This document shows positions 33,755 to 41,928 of a stretch of DNA of 45,649 bases, in pieces. How positions within the stretch are numbered: the stretch's first letter is position 1; each line of letters starts with the position of its first letter. Under the pieces are notes generated by a model. It was not told the DNA's origin. It did no database searches and worked only from the letters and a program-made list of their open reading frames with translations. The stretch is from the NCBI RefSeq assembly GCF_900019265.1, contig NZ_CYGX02000001.1:1-45649 (forward strand), in the 5' to 3' direction. Position numbers and translations under genes: made by a program. This stretch comes from Paraburkholderia ribeironis. Lineage in GTDB: Bacteria > Pseudomonadota > Gammaproteobacteria > Burkholderiales > Burkholderiaceae.

Positions 33755-34405
33755 ATGAGCCTGACGAAGGTCTTCATTAGAGTTTTGCTGGTTGTTTGCA
33801 CGATGCTCGGTAGCCGCGCCGCTCTGGCAGGGCCAGTGAGGTGTTCGGTCAACAACCAGGATTCAACGTGCGTCGGTCATCTCACAACAGCGTGGCAGAC
33901 CGCGCCCACGTGTCCGAGTACACCAGGTTATACGACGATAACCCCAGCGAAGTGGATCGGCTCGCAATACTCAGCGCCGGTGTGCAACTATCAGGCACCG
34001 CCTGTCTGCCCACCAGCAACTACCCAAACTTCTGCGCCGACATGGACCGGATCGAGCTGGACGCCCGCGTTTTGCCAGCCGACAACGCCACCGCTCACCA
34101 TCGTGTCGGCTACCGGATTCGATGTATGGGAGGATTGCGCAGCCTTCACGAATGGCAGCAAGAGTGGCACGATGCCCGTATTGCTCTACCAGGCGACCTG
34201 GTCGGATGGCTCCACTTCGTACTACCAGTACTGGACCGGTCAGCGACTGCCGGTATTGCCGGACAGTTCGGGCAATTTCTACCTGACATCGTTTGGCGAC
34301 AATTGGCCAGACGCATCGTTGTACCCGACCGGCGCCCAAAACCCCGACCCAAGCGCCCCGCCGCCGCCAGACCCCGCGTATGCGTGCAGTGGCTCCAACC
34401 ACTAA
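33755..34405 (+). CDS. Secreted cysteine/proline-rich protein, last gene of the operon
   Basis: 216 aa with a clear signal peptide (about 1-26, SRAALAG). The mature part is rich in Cys, Pro, Thr and aromatic residues (CSVNNQDSTC, then CPSTPGYTTITPAKWIG, CQPTTPPL), with nine cysteines visible. That suggests a disulfide-stabilised extracellular domain, perhaps a pilus-tip or adhesin partner of PilV. A good GGGAGA lies before the ATG at 33755. The gene is separated from pilV by 11 bases and ends just before the operon terminator. Family unknown. Confidence 0.7.
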   Translation: MSLTKVFIRVLLVVCTMLGSRAALAGPVRCSVNNQDSTCVGHLTTAWQTAPTCPSTPGYTTITPAKWIGSQYSAPVCNYQAPPVCPPATTQTSAPTWTGSSWTPAFCQPTTPPLTIVSATGFDVWEDCAAFTNGSKSGTMPVLLYQATWSDGSTSYYQYWTGQRLPVLPDSSGNFYLTSFGDNWPDASLYPTGAQNPDPSAPPPPDPAYACSGSNH

Positions 34406-34425
34406 CCCGTGTAATCCACAAATGG

Positions 34426-34460
34426 AAATGCCCCATCGTCAACTGATGGGGCATTTTTTT
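34426..34460 (+). terminator. Rho-independent terminator of the secretion/pilus operon
   Basis: A perfect stem (AAATGCCCCATC at 34426-34437, GATGGGGCATTT at 34445-34456) with a 7-base loop and a run of seven T residues. It lies 20 bases after the last gene. The A-rich left flank could let it also act leftward, for the CAP lipoprotein gene. Confidence 0.9.
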
Positions 34461-34509
34461 ATTTCATCTCACCTGGCGCCGCTCATCCGTCTGCGGCATC
34501 CGGATCACA

Positions 34510-35484
34510 TCATCCGATGATGTTGCCCGTTGTGAAAGTGAAGTTCCGCGAAAACGCGGTGCCGTTCACCGTACCGTTGATCGACACTGTGTAGTTTGCA
34601 TTCGGCGTAAGCGGCGCGGTGGGATAGGCGACGGCCTCGAACGCCGGAAGTAGCTTGTTCGGATCGCTCGCCGAGTCGAGTACCTGCAACGTAATGACGT
34701 TGCCCGCCGTATCTGTCATCGTGCCCGATTGCAGACGGATCGTGTCGGTCAGATTGCCGGCGACAGCTACCGGGGTCCCCCAGTTGCCTGAGGTATTCGG
34801 CGGTGTCGGCGTTTCGCCACCAGCCGAATAGGCAACGCCTGTCGTGCCCTGGCACGGGAAGGTCAAGGGCACGCTCGCCAATTTGGCTTGCATGTTCGCG
34901 AAGGTCAGCGACGCCCAGAGCTGCGGGAAGCCGTTGAACGTCGTTTCATAATTGCCGATACCGACCGACGTTGCCGGCCACACTGCGATTGCGATGTGAT
35001 AGATGCCAGAGAGCCACCCATAGACGAGCTGTTGACCGTACTGGTCTTCCGTCAGCTTCTGGCTGGTGTAGAAGCCAGCACTCACACCAGCGACCGAGAT
35101 AGTCTGCGGATAGCCAAAGTGCACCGCCCGGTCGCCATACGTCACTCCGGTAAAGCCTGCGTTGCCCGACACTTCGGTATCCGAGATGCCGTTATTCGTC
35201 GTAGCCAGATACTGAGCATGGGACTGTGCTGCCAGGTCCAGCACCGCATTGTCCTGAAACGCCGCAAAGCCGCATTGCTGACGCTGCGCGTTGAGCAGGT
35301 TGAAAGCCGCGAGTTGCGCGCTACCCGTCGCGTACTGCGGCGTCGTCAGATTCGTGACTGCGGTCGATGTGGAGGCTGCCGCAGTGTTGCTGCTCCCGCT
35401 GCTGCCACCGCCGCCGCCGCCGCATGCAGAGAGGGCAAGCGCGGCGGCAAAAGAAACGGCGGTCAGAGAAATGTTCTTCTTCAT
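34510..35484 (-). CDS. CAP-domain (SCP-like) lipoprotein
   Basis: 324 aa. A lipoprotein signal (ALSAC, Cys21) is followed by a glycine/serine linker (GGGGGGSSGSS) and a CAP domain at about 55-200. The CAP hallmark is the first helix, FNLLNAQRQQCGFAAFQDNA then LDLAAQSHAQYLATTNNGIS, and the later YHIAIAVWPATSVGIGNYET. The C-terminal part (about 235-324) looks like a beta-sandwich (Ig-like or big-domain). CAP proteins in bacteria are secreted proteins of mostly unknown activity. It converges on the pilus operon terminator. An AAGGAAG ribosome binding site lies before the ATG at 35484. Confidence 0.85.
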   Translation of the reverse strand: MKKNISLTAVSFAAALALSACGGGGGGSSGSSNTAAASTSTAVTNLTTPQYATGSAQLAAFNLLNAQRQQCGFAAFQDNAVLDLAAQSHAQYLATTNNGISDTEVSGNAGFTGVTYGDRAVHFGYPQTISVAGVSAGFYTSQKLTEDQYGQQLVYGWLSGIYHIAIAVWPATSVGIGNYETTFNGFPQLWASLTFANMQAKLASVPLTFPCQGTTGVAYSAGGETPTPPNTSGNWGTPVAVAGNLTDTIRLQSGTMTDTAGNVITLQVLDSASDPNKLLPAFEAVAYPTAPLTPNANYTVSINGTVNGTAFSRNFTFTTGNIIG

Positions 35485-35682
35485 TATTAACTTCCTTGGA
35501 TTTGTTTTTGGCCGTGCCCCTTGCGCGACCTTGATTCCATCTTAACGAGCGCCGAGCGAAGTCAAGTCTTCGTGCTGCCGCGTGCGTTTCGCGTCTCGAT
35601 TTCGCATAAATGCGCATTTCCAGCGCGTCGGCATTGTAGATATATCGGAAATTATTCGTAAGTCTTGAGCCGAGCGGGCAAG

Positions 35683-36048
35683 CTAGCGACGCTGACGCCT
35701 GCGCCGATGAAAAATCCGCAGCCCGATGAAGGCAACCACCAACCCAAAGCCAGTGGCTTCCGGGAGAAGCCTCGCCAGTTCTGGCACGAGTCGCGCCCCC
35801 ATGAAGATTGCAAAAAGCGCTATGGCTATCCGGCCGACCCATGGCTCCGCGAGCAACGTGACCAAGCGGGAGCGCTGCTCGCTCGCCCATTTACCGTATC
35901 CCTCGTTCGTCTTTTCGAGATCGAAGCCAGCCGCGTCGATTGCACGTTCGCTCTGATAGAAGCGCTCGTACCGTTCGAAGCGACCGTCCCCGTGTCCTTC
36001 CAGCCAGGCCGCGCTGCTCTCCGGTGCCATGTAATCGAAGTCGTCCAT
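35683..36048 (-). CDS. Small membrane protein, 121 aa
   Basis: From the ATG at 36048 (GAGG upstream). The N-terminal 70 residues are acidic and aromatic (FDYMAPESSAAWLEGHGDGR). Two hydrophobic segments at about 70-88 (VGRIAIALFAIFMGARLV) and 97-112 (ATGFGLVVAFIGLRIF) precede a basic tail (HRRRRQRR), so both ends are probably cytoplasmic. It is the fourth gene of the leftward operon that includes the FlhD-FlhC-like gene, five bases after the preceding stop. Its function is not known. Confidence 0.65.
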   Translation of the reverse strand: MDDFDYMAPESSAAWLEGHGDGRFERYERFYQSERAIDAAGFDLEKTNEGYGKWASEQRSRLVTLLAEPWVGRIAIALFAIFMGARLVPELARLLPEATGFGLVVAFIGLRIFHRRRRQRR

Positions 36049-36052
36049 AGCC

Positions 36053-36238
36053 TCAGTGCATACGCCCGGCTTGCCAGCCGACAGCGCCGACAGCATTGAC
36101 GATTACCTGGCCGTCTGCTTCAGCGTAGTAAACGCCGGTCTCGGGGTTCTGCCATCCGAATTGCGCATTGCCGTCGACGTCGAAAACGACCAGGCCGGCT
36201 GGCAGATCACGGCAAGTGCTCGTATCAGGCGTCAGCAT
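36053..36238 (-). CDS. Small protein, 61 aa
   Basis: From the ATG at 36238, preceded by GGAGGA at good spacing, which decides this start over longer frames. The sequence TCRDLPAGLVVFDVDGNAQF and QNPETGVYYAEADGQVIVNA looks like a compact beta protein of the kind that carries a short domain alone. It overlaps the FlhD-FlhC-like gene's end by 14 bases. Family not recognised. Confidence 0.6.
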   Translation of the reverse strand: MLTPDTSTCRDLPAGLVVFDVDGNAQFGWQNPETGVYYAEADGQVIVNAVGAVGWQAGRMH

Positions 36239-37412
36239 TGGTCCTCCGTGCTGCGCGCTTGCGCGCGCCGAGCTGCTGCATACAAGCGGGGCAATGGAAG
36301 CGGTTGTGCATTTCGATCTTCGCGTCGTTGTTGGAAACAACGTAGTGTGTGCCACAGCCGCGGCACGGTGCGACAGTGAGACGGGCGTCGGCCGCCATGG
36401 AACGGATCAGGTTCCAACCGCGGTCCGGCATGATGAGCCTGTTTCCGCCAAACAGGCGATCGTAGACATCGTTTGTCGCAAGCAGAGCTTCGGCCGGATT
36501 TGCGTCCATTGCTGTCGCCGATCGATACAGCCATGCGTAGACGGTTGCATGCAGGCGGTGAATCGGCGTCTCGACAAACCATGACAACGACGTCGCCGTG
36601 TTGCCGCAGGGCGAGCTTTTGCCGTGGATCTGGTGATAGCGGGTACGCATCTGGTGCTGATTCAGATTGAACAGGTTCGATGCAGTCGAAGCCCGCAGGC
36701 CATATGCCATCATGGCGGTCGCGAAAGCCTCGTTTTTCAGGCGGCCTAGGCGCAGTTCACCCCACTGCGCTGCGTACGGCAGATTGCCGACGCGCGACGG
36801 CGAAGTCAGCATGATCTGATGGGCGACAAGCTCGTCCGTCAGCGTACTTGCAGTGAACTCGTACCAGAATGTCGGGCTGTCGAAGCGCCAGCGGAACAGG
36901 GGGAGTTCCTTCATGCGCGTCACGGCAAGATTGAGTTTGTGAGTCGGGACCGATATCAGGTACTTGGCCAGCTCCGTCGAAATACCGAGCAGGGGTGCGC
37001 TCATCACGCTGATATTGAGCACCTGGGTCATCAACGAAACGAAAACGACGTTCTGCTGATTCACTGCGTAGGCCAGCAATGAATCCAGCGGGGGCGTCTT
37101 GCGACGAAGCTCGTCGACGGCAACGGTCGTCGCCGTGTTGTCGACGAAACAGCGCCAATCTTCAACTGACTGTAGGGTCGGCTCGACCATCAGGAACGGA
37201 GCACGCAGCAGACTCCGCAGCGAAGACTGGTTGAGTTGCAGCTGCTCGATCTCTTTGCGCTCGACGTTAAACACCTCGTTGAAGCGCCCGTCGTTTTTCA
37301 GCATCCATTTGAGATGGTCGACCAGATTGAAGTTGACCACCTGGATCTGGTCGATGAGCCATTCAGGTACGTGGAACCGGTCGATCGCCCGATAATTTTC
37401 TTTGTTATTCAC
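36225..37412 (-). CDS. FlhD-FlhC-like fusion transcription regulator
   Basis: 395 aa from a GTG (AAGG upstream). FlhD4C2 is the master activator of flagellar genes. Here residues about 112-180 follow the FlhD pattern (FVSLMTQVLN, then LLGISTELAKYLISVPTHKL and LPLFRWRF, as FlhD has FRLGISEEMADLLASLT and CQFRF). Residues about 223-378 follow FlhC: AMMAYGLRASTASNLFNLNQ, then TSLSWFVETPIHRLHATVYA, RGWNLIRSM and a zinc site Cys350, Cys353, Cys374, Cys377 (CRGC and CPAC). The order is FlhD then FlhC in one chain, with an N-terminal ~110-residue extension of unknown fold. FlhC-type plasmid regulators are known, but a fused form is not one I can name. It likely controls plasmid or pilus genes. Confidence 0.65.
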   Translation of the reverse strand: MNNKENYRAIDRFHVPEWLIDQIQVVNFNLVDHLKWMLKNDGRFNEVFNVERKEIEQLQLNQSSLRSLLRAPFLMVEPTLQSVEDWRCFVDNTATTVAVDELRRKTPPLDSLLAYAVNQQNVVFVSLMTQVLNISVMSAPLLGISTELAKYLISVPTHKLNLAVTRMKELPLFRWRFDSPTFWYEFTASTLTDELVAHQIMLTSPSRVGNLPYAAQWGELRLGRLKNEAFATAMMAYGLRASTASNLFNLNQHQMRTRYHQIHGKSSPCGNTATSLSWFVETPIHRLHATVYAWLYRSATAMDANPAEALLATNDVYDRLFGGNRLIMPDRGWNLIRSMAADARLTVAPCRGCGTHYVVSNNDAKIEMHNRFHCPACMQQLGARKRAARRTNADA

Positions 37413-37456
37413 TGCTTTTGTCCTTTTATCTCTCTTGTTGCTAATTGCCTGAGGCC

Positions 37457-38707
37457 TCAGGCTGCGCGAACTGCTGCCACCAATTCCCCGTGAAACTTGC
37501 CGATGAGATCAGCAAGCCCGCCGAGCAGGCCCTTGTAACGGTTGACCGAGCCGTCCGCCGTCACTAGTAGCTGTGCGCTGTGGTAATCCTGAATGAAGGA
37601 GCCGAATTTCTCGACCAGTCCGGAAACCCGCTTTTCTACGGCCTCCATCTGCTGGACTTCGGATTCCTCCTTCACCTTGCGCTCTGCGAGGTCGGCAAGA
37701 CGCGTCTTTGCGGCGTCACACTCAGCCGTCACGCGTTTGAGTTCCGCGAGCTTGGCTTCAGTGGCGTTTTCCAGATTCCTGATGGCCTCGGGCGTCACTT
37801 CGACTTCGACTTCCTTGATCTGCACTTTCGCGTGCGCCTCGGAGAGTTCGCGTGTCTTGTTCGTGACTTCGCGCTCGAGCTTGGCAATTTCGCTCTGCAG
37901 GCCGCTTGTCGCCTGTTCCGCATTGTTCAGATCGACCATCGTCTTGCGCAGAGACTCCTTGCCCTGCTGGAGTTCCTGGTTCAGACGCCGTGCCTCGACC
38001 GTCAGACGTTCGTTATCGTTCTTGGCGTCGTCAAGCTGGCCGTAAATCTCGGCGAGCTGGCTCGTCACCGTTTCCAATGCGCTATCCTTGTCGGAGATTC
38101 GATCCTCGTATTGCGCAATGAGTTTTTTGACGTCGCGCTTGCTCAGTTCAGCGTTCTCACGCTTTGCTTCAATAACCATCGCGACGACATCGTCGTCCTT
38201 GTTGACCAGCAACTGCATATCGCTGATCGAAAGCATTTCGACGGCGCCGCTGTTCGTGCTGAACCGCTCGTAGCAGCGCATGTAGAGGTAGACCGAATCC
38301 CGCTTTTTCCGGAAGGTGGCTTCGAGGAAGCTGTAGACCAGTTCGGCTGCTTTGTGCCGGACCTGCTTCGTGTCGCCGAGGGTGTTCACGAAGTGACCTT
38401 CGACGCGGGTACGGATGTGGTAGAACGAGCCGCCGATCCGCATGTGTTCCAGCAGGATCTTGCGAGTCGAGTGTGCGACGTCCTCCGCTTCTTCGGCAAT
38501 CGAAGCGCGCAGCGCATCGCCGATCGCGTCGCCGCCAAAAAACTGTTTGACCAGTCGGCTGATTTCCGTCTCTGAGGGAACGTGCGCAAAGGCGAGGGGA
38601 AGATCGCGCTCGATTCCGTTGTTGTCGTTACTTTCGTTACCTTCGGGCCGCGTCGGATCAAAATCGTCGTCGTCGGCCGCCGTTGCGATGTCGTTACGGT
38701 TGCTCAT
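37457..38707 (-). CDS. Coiled-coil DUF3102-like plasmid protein
   Basis: 416 aa. The N-terminal 40 residues are acidic and unstructured. Residues about 60-180 resemble DUF3102, a DNA-binding-like domain of mobile elements (KILLEHMRIGGSFYHIRTRV, then LVYSFLEATFRKKRDSVYLY and the helix EMLSISDMQLLV). Residues about 180-365 are one long coiled coil with heptads (QLAEIYGQLDDAKNDNERLT, LREAHAK-like repeats) and the C-terminus is helical. The layout recalls KfrA-type plasmid coiled-coil proteins that aid segregation. It heads the leftward operon with the FlhD-FlhC-like gene; the IS1341-type element sits just upstream of its start and may have displaced its promoter. Confidence 0.65.
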   Translation of the reverse strand: MSNRNDIATAADDDDFDPTRPEGNESNDNNGIERDLPLAFAHVPSETEISRLVKQFFGGDAIGDALRASIAEEAEDVAHSTRKILLEHMRIGGSFYHIRTRVEGHFVNTLGDTKQVRHKAAELVYSFLEATFRKKRDSVYLYMRCYERFSTNSGAVEMLSISDMQLLVNKDDDVVAMVIEAKRENAELSKRDVKKLIAQYEDRISDKDSALETVTSQLAEIYGQLDDAKNDNERLTVEARRLNQELQQGKESLRKTMVDLNNAEQATSGLQSEIAKLEREVTNKTRELSEAHAKVQIKEVEVEVTPEAIRNLENATEAKLAELKRVTAECDAAKTRLADLAERKVKEESEVQQMEAVEKRVSGLVEKFGSFIQDYHSAQLLVTADGSVNRYKGLLGGLADLIGKFHGELVAAVRAA

Positions 38708-38711
38708 CAGT

Positions 38712-39866
38712 TACTCCGGGAAACCCCGCCATTCATGGCGGGGAGGAAAGGAGCGCCGCCAACAGGCGGCATTCCCGCGTTAGAATTACCGGCATGGTTC
38801 TCGTCTACCGCTATCGCGTGAAGTCGCTTAACGGCCTGTTGAACCGGCAAAGCCGGGCGGTGAAAACTACGTCTGGAACTTCTGCAACGACACGCAGAAG
38901 CATGCGCTCCGGTGGCGCAGGAAGTGGCCGACTGGCTTTGACCTGAACATGCTGACCACCGGCAGCAGCAAGGAACTTGGCATCCATTCCGGCACGGTCA
39001 ATGCAACTTGCGAGCAGTACGCGAAGTCGCGCGGCCAGCACCGGCGTGCTTACCTGCGCTATCGCGGCAGGAAGTCGCTCGGCTGGGTACCGCTGAAGGG
39101 CCGCGACCTGAAGCGTGAGGGTCAAGCGTTCCGCTTTGCCGGCAACACGTTCCGTGTGTTCGACAGCCGCCCGCTGCCCGAAGGCAAGATCAAGGACGGG
39201 ACCAACTTCGCTCAGGACGCGCGCGGCAACTGGTTCCTCAACATCGCGATCGAGGTGGCCGACGTCCCCGCACGCCCGATTCGCACGGGTGTTGGCATCG
39301 ACCTTGGTCTGAAGCACTTTGCCGCTCTCTCCACGGGCGAAAAGCTGCCCAATGACCGGTTCGGCCGGCGCACGGCCGACAAGCTTGCGCTGGCGCAGCG
39401 GGCGCGCAAGCACAAGCGGCATATCGCGAAGCTGCATGCCAAGGTGGCCAATGCCCGCGCCGATTCCCAGCACAAGCTCGCGCTCGATCTGGTGCGTCGG
39501 TTTGATTACATCGCAGTCGGAAACGTATCGGCCGCAAGGCTCGCCAGAACCAGGATGGCGAAAAGCGTCTACGACGCATCCTGGTCTTCCTTCCGGGACA
39601 AGCTCCGCTACAAGGCGATCGCGCACGGGGCCACGTTCGAGGAAGTGAACGAAAGCGGTTCTTCCCAGTCCTGTTCGTCGTGCGGCTCGAAAGACAGCAC
39701 GACGCGGCCGAAAGGTATCGCGGGATTGCGAGTAAGAGAGTGGGCCTGCAGTAGCTGTGGTGTCGTGCATGATCGTGATACCAATGCTGCCTTGAACATT
39801 CTCCGATGCGGACGTGCATCGCCAGTTGTGGGAATCCCCTGCCTTTAGGCAGGAGAGGACGTCAAC
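38712..39866 (+). mobile_element. IS200/IS605-group (IS1341-type) element without tnpA
   Basis: The left end carries a hairpin CCCCGCCATTCATGGCGGGG (about 38726-38745) and the right end a hairpin CCTGCCTTTAGGCAGG (about 39839-39855) right behind the tnpB stop, followed by GACGTCAA. Such subterminal hairpins without terminal inverted repeats are typical of IS200/IS605 elements. No tnpA is present, so the element depends on a helper. Exact ends and target site are not certain. It lies between the divergent-facing DUF3102-like and NERD genes. Confidence 0.75.
38794..39848 (+). pseudogene. tnpB: TnpB (OrfB) RNA-guided nuclease, frameshifted near its N-terminus
   Basis: From the ATG at 38794 the frame reads VLVYRYRVKSLNGLLNRQSR and is then broken at about 38863; the expected AVNYVWNFCNDTQKH continues in another frame if two A residues are removed from a run of four. 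The remainder, to the TAG at 39848, is a TnpB of about 330 residues: RuvC-I Asp in GIDLGLKHFAAL, the region YIAVGNVSAARLARTRMAKS, zinc ribbon CSSCG and CSSCG, and RuvC-III Asp in HDRDTNAALNIL. The usual RuvC-II Glu (as in VEDL) is Gly in AVGNVS, as in the subfamily with a relocated glutamate; EEVNES is the candidate. Domestication cannot be excluded, but the shift makes translation of the full protein doubtful. Confidence 0.8.
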
Positions 39867-40252
39867 TTGCTCTCTTGAGGTTGGTCTTGTGGTCGCGCTT
39901 GGCTGGATTGGCGCTGGACGAGAGGCAGGCTGCGCGGACTCTGTCGCACGTCGCGGCAGGGGAGGCGAGCCGGCGCAGTGAGCGCGGGGAACGTGCATGC
40001 ACATTGCGTTCAATGGCATTTCATGTCGCATACAACAAAACTCCATTCTTTTTGGTTCTTGTTTCACGCTCGGTCCAAGCATGGCGGATCGGACTGGTAT
40101 GAACCCTGTCTTCGTCGCGCGTACGCCCAGAATACGCGTCGTTTTCGGCCCGAAAAGTCGCTAAGAAGCACAGCTTCATATAGCTTTCACGGTCTTGTGA
40201 TCGGATTGCCGTCTTTTTAGCCAACTTTCAAACGGCAAGAAATTCTGGAACT
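39867..40252. other. Intergenic stretch without a gene
   Basis: About 385 bases between the IS1341-type element and the NERD gene with no supportable coding frame. The stretch just behind the right-end hairpin would be the guide portion of a tnpB-linked omega RNA if one is made. No terminator, repeat or RNA gene is evident. Confidence 0.4.
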
Positions 40253-40969
40253 TTAGGAAAAATGCGGTAATTTTTTAGGGTTTTCCCTCACTTTCAATCG
40301 ATGACGGTGGATAGAATCCGATCCCGTTTCAGCGAGAGCCATTAGAGCCTCGCGAGCGGAATGGACGTTGACCTGCACTCGACCGCGCTTTTCGTGCAGC
40401 GCCATTCGAGTGCGTAGCCACTGGCGCAGATCATCGATCCGCATGAGGTTGACGGGCAGTGCCGGCGATAGCTCGCAGTTTTTGTTGGGAAACACGGCGA
40501 TGCTTTCGACCCACCAGACAGCGGGCAACACGGAGCGAAGAAAGCCGACTTTCGAGCGGTTTTGAGCCAGCGGCGAACGGCGGACTTCGCTGTGCCCATC
40601 GGCGCCCACGCGTACGATCGAAAGTTCATCGCGCCCTGGCATGATCTGGCCCGTCCAGTTCTTCGTTTCGACAACGAAAATGCCGAAAGGGGTGATGGCA
40701 AGATGATCGACCTCGGCGGTCGGAAATTCGGTGCCAGGAGCGTGGTTCAGAAGGAGAGGGCCATCATGTAGATAGAAGTTATCGCCGCATAGCCAGGAGA
40801 GCGTTGCATGAAGCTCTGCCTGAACGATCGCCTCGCCTGCGTCACCGCTCTGTTCGCTCCGAAGGGTGGGAACGGCGGCCTGATTCGAACGCCCGACTCG
40901 GGCGTTCGCCTTCCTGCAGAAAAACCGCCACGCCAGATAAACCGCCGCCGCAAAAATGATCCAGTGCAT
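40253..40969 (-). CDS. NERD-domain (nuclease-related) protein
   Basis: 238 aa. A membrane anchor at about 3-17 (WIIFAAAVYLAWRFF) is followed by a NERD domain (about 40-165) of the restriction-endonuclease-like superfamily. The acidic active-site pattern is visible: GDAGEAIVQAELHATLSWL, EVDHLAITPFGIFVVETKNW (Glu/Asp then Glu-x-Lys), with ETK as the conserved core. The C-terminal helix part is basic. NERD proteins are widespread on plasmids and in defence-linked loci, with mostly unknown roles. It stands alone; no partner gene is close. Confidence 0.85.
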   Translation of the reverse strand: MHWIIFAAAVYLAWRFFCRKANARVGRSNQAAVPTLRSEQSGDAGEAIVQAELHATLSWLCGDNFYLHDGPLLLNHAPGTEFPTAEVDHLAITPFGIFVVETKNWTGQIMPGRDELSIVRVGADGHSEVRRSPLAQNRSKVGFLRSVLPAVWWVESIAVFPNKNCELSPALPVNLMRIDDLRQWLRTRMALHEKRGRVQVNVHSAREALMALAETGSDSIHRHRLKVRENPKKLPHFS

Positions 40970-41432
40970 GTACCTGCTCCTTAAGAAGTAACAGGTTCAG
41001 TCTGTCTGGATTTCGGCAAAGTCAAGTCGTCGACTGATCGCGGGCGGGCCGTGAGCTTTCACGACGCCCCGAAAGCTACATGGTTTGGTCGAGGTTTCCG
41101 GGTTAAGGCTCTGAACCGGCTAAGGCGGACCAGGCCGAAGCGTGTCCTCACGCGTCAAAGCTGCACGACATTCGCAAGCATTCGGCGTGGCCGTTGCTGC
41201 TGTCGCGGTTAATCTGGTCCTGTTCAACCGCGTCTTGCGACGCATCGATCTGCCGCGAGTGATCGCGCGCGTCCTTCGTATTTCTTACGCTCTCGTCGGT
41301 CTGCCAGTGCTTTCGTGCGCGCCTTTCCCGGGTCCGCACGAAAGCGCTTCGCGCCGTGTTTCCTTGCTCATCGAGCATCGAAGCCACCGGACATGGTCCG
41401 GACATTCCCTGTTGATTTTTCTGGAGAGAAAA
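40970..41432. other. Intergenic stretch; possible leader of the membrane/alanine-rich gene
   Basis: About 460 bases without a supportable gene. A dyad CCGGAC, three bases, GTCCGG lies at 41387-41401, followed by TTTTTCTGGAGAGAAAAATG at the start of the next gene. A 97-codon upstream extension of that gene's frame is possible but has no ribosome binding site and a non-coding composition. Confidence 0.35.
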
Positions 41433-41798
41433 ATGTTGCGAGTCCTGTTCAAAGACGCGGCTAAAGCACCGGGCAAACTGCTCGCCCTGTGCTTCATCGT
41501 GTACTTCGCATCTCAGTCGTTCATCATCGATGTCTTTCTCTTCCTGTTCGCTGTCGCGTGGGTAGCGTCGGCAATGAAGAAGAAGTCCAAGGCCATCCTT
41601 GCAGCTGAAGCGGAAGCTGAAGCTGCGCGCGCCGAAGCTGAAAAGCTCGCCGCGGCTGCACGTGTTGCAGCCCAAGCGAAAGCACAGGCCGCTGCAATGA
41701 CGGGCATGCCTGCGTCGAACGACAGCAATGCCAAACCGGCGTCGACGAAGCAGTACGCGAAGTCGGCCGTTGTTATCCCTTTCAAGACCGGTACCTGA
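41433..41798 (+). CDS. Small membrane protein with alanine/glutamate-rich coil
   Basis: 121 aa from the ATG at 41433 (GGAGAG upstream). Hydrophobic segments at about 13-28 and 28-45 (LLALCFIVYFASQSF; IIDVFLFLFAVAWVASA) may form one hairpin. A run of AEAEAEAARAEAEKLAAAAR (about 55-75) forms a TolA- or KfrA-like helix, and the end is basic and polar. It could link a membrane to a cytoplasmic partner. The function is unknown. It is the first gene of the rightward maintenance group. Confidence 0.65.
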   Translation: MLRVLFKDAAKAPGKLLALCFIVYFASQSFIIDVFLFLFAVAWVASAMKKKSKAILAAEAEAEAARAEAEKLAAAARVAAQAKAQAAAMTGMPASNDSNAKPASTKQYAKSAVVIPFKTGT

Positions 41799-41824
41799 CC
41801 CAGTCAGGCTATCGCTAGTCCTTA

Positions 41825-41888
41825 CCGTCATCTTGGGCTCTTTTGCCCAGGTGACGGCTCCTGAACCCCGCCGGGAATCCCATTCCCG
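41825..41888 (+). other. Two strong hairpins between genes
   Basis: A 13-14-bp imperfect stem (CCGTCATCTTGGGC at 41825-41838 with GCCCAGGTGACGG at 41845-41857) and a perfect one (CGGGAAT at 41872-41878, ATTCCCG at 41882-41888). Neither has a T-run, so they look like structured leader RNA or processing sites between two co-directional genes. Confidence 0.4.
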
Positions 41889-41928
41889 CACACGGGCCAT
41901 GAGATTGCCGGCATCACGGAGCAATCCC

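Noticed and set aside
32601..34405. Possible shufflon (invertible C-terminal segments) behind pilV
   Set aside because: No inverted repeats of the shufflon kind, no alternative C-terminal frames and no rci recombinase gene; the next gene is a separate secreted protein.
18686..41123. Identical 15-mer CTCTGAACCGGCTAA at 18686-18700 and 41109-41123
   Set aside because: One shared 15-mer is expected by chance in a window this long, and the flanks do not match, so a common regulator is not supported.
41142..41432. 97-codon upstream extension of the gene starting at 41433
   Set aside because: No ribosome binding site before it, while GGAGAG lies correctly before the ATG at 41433.
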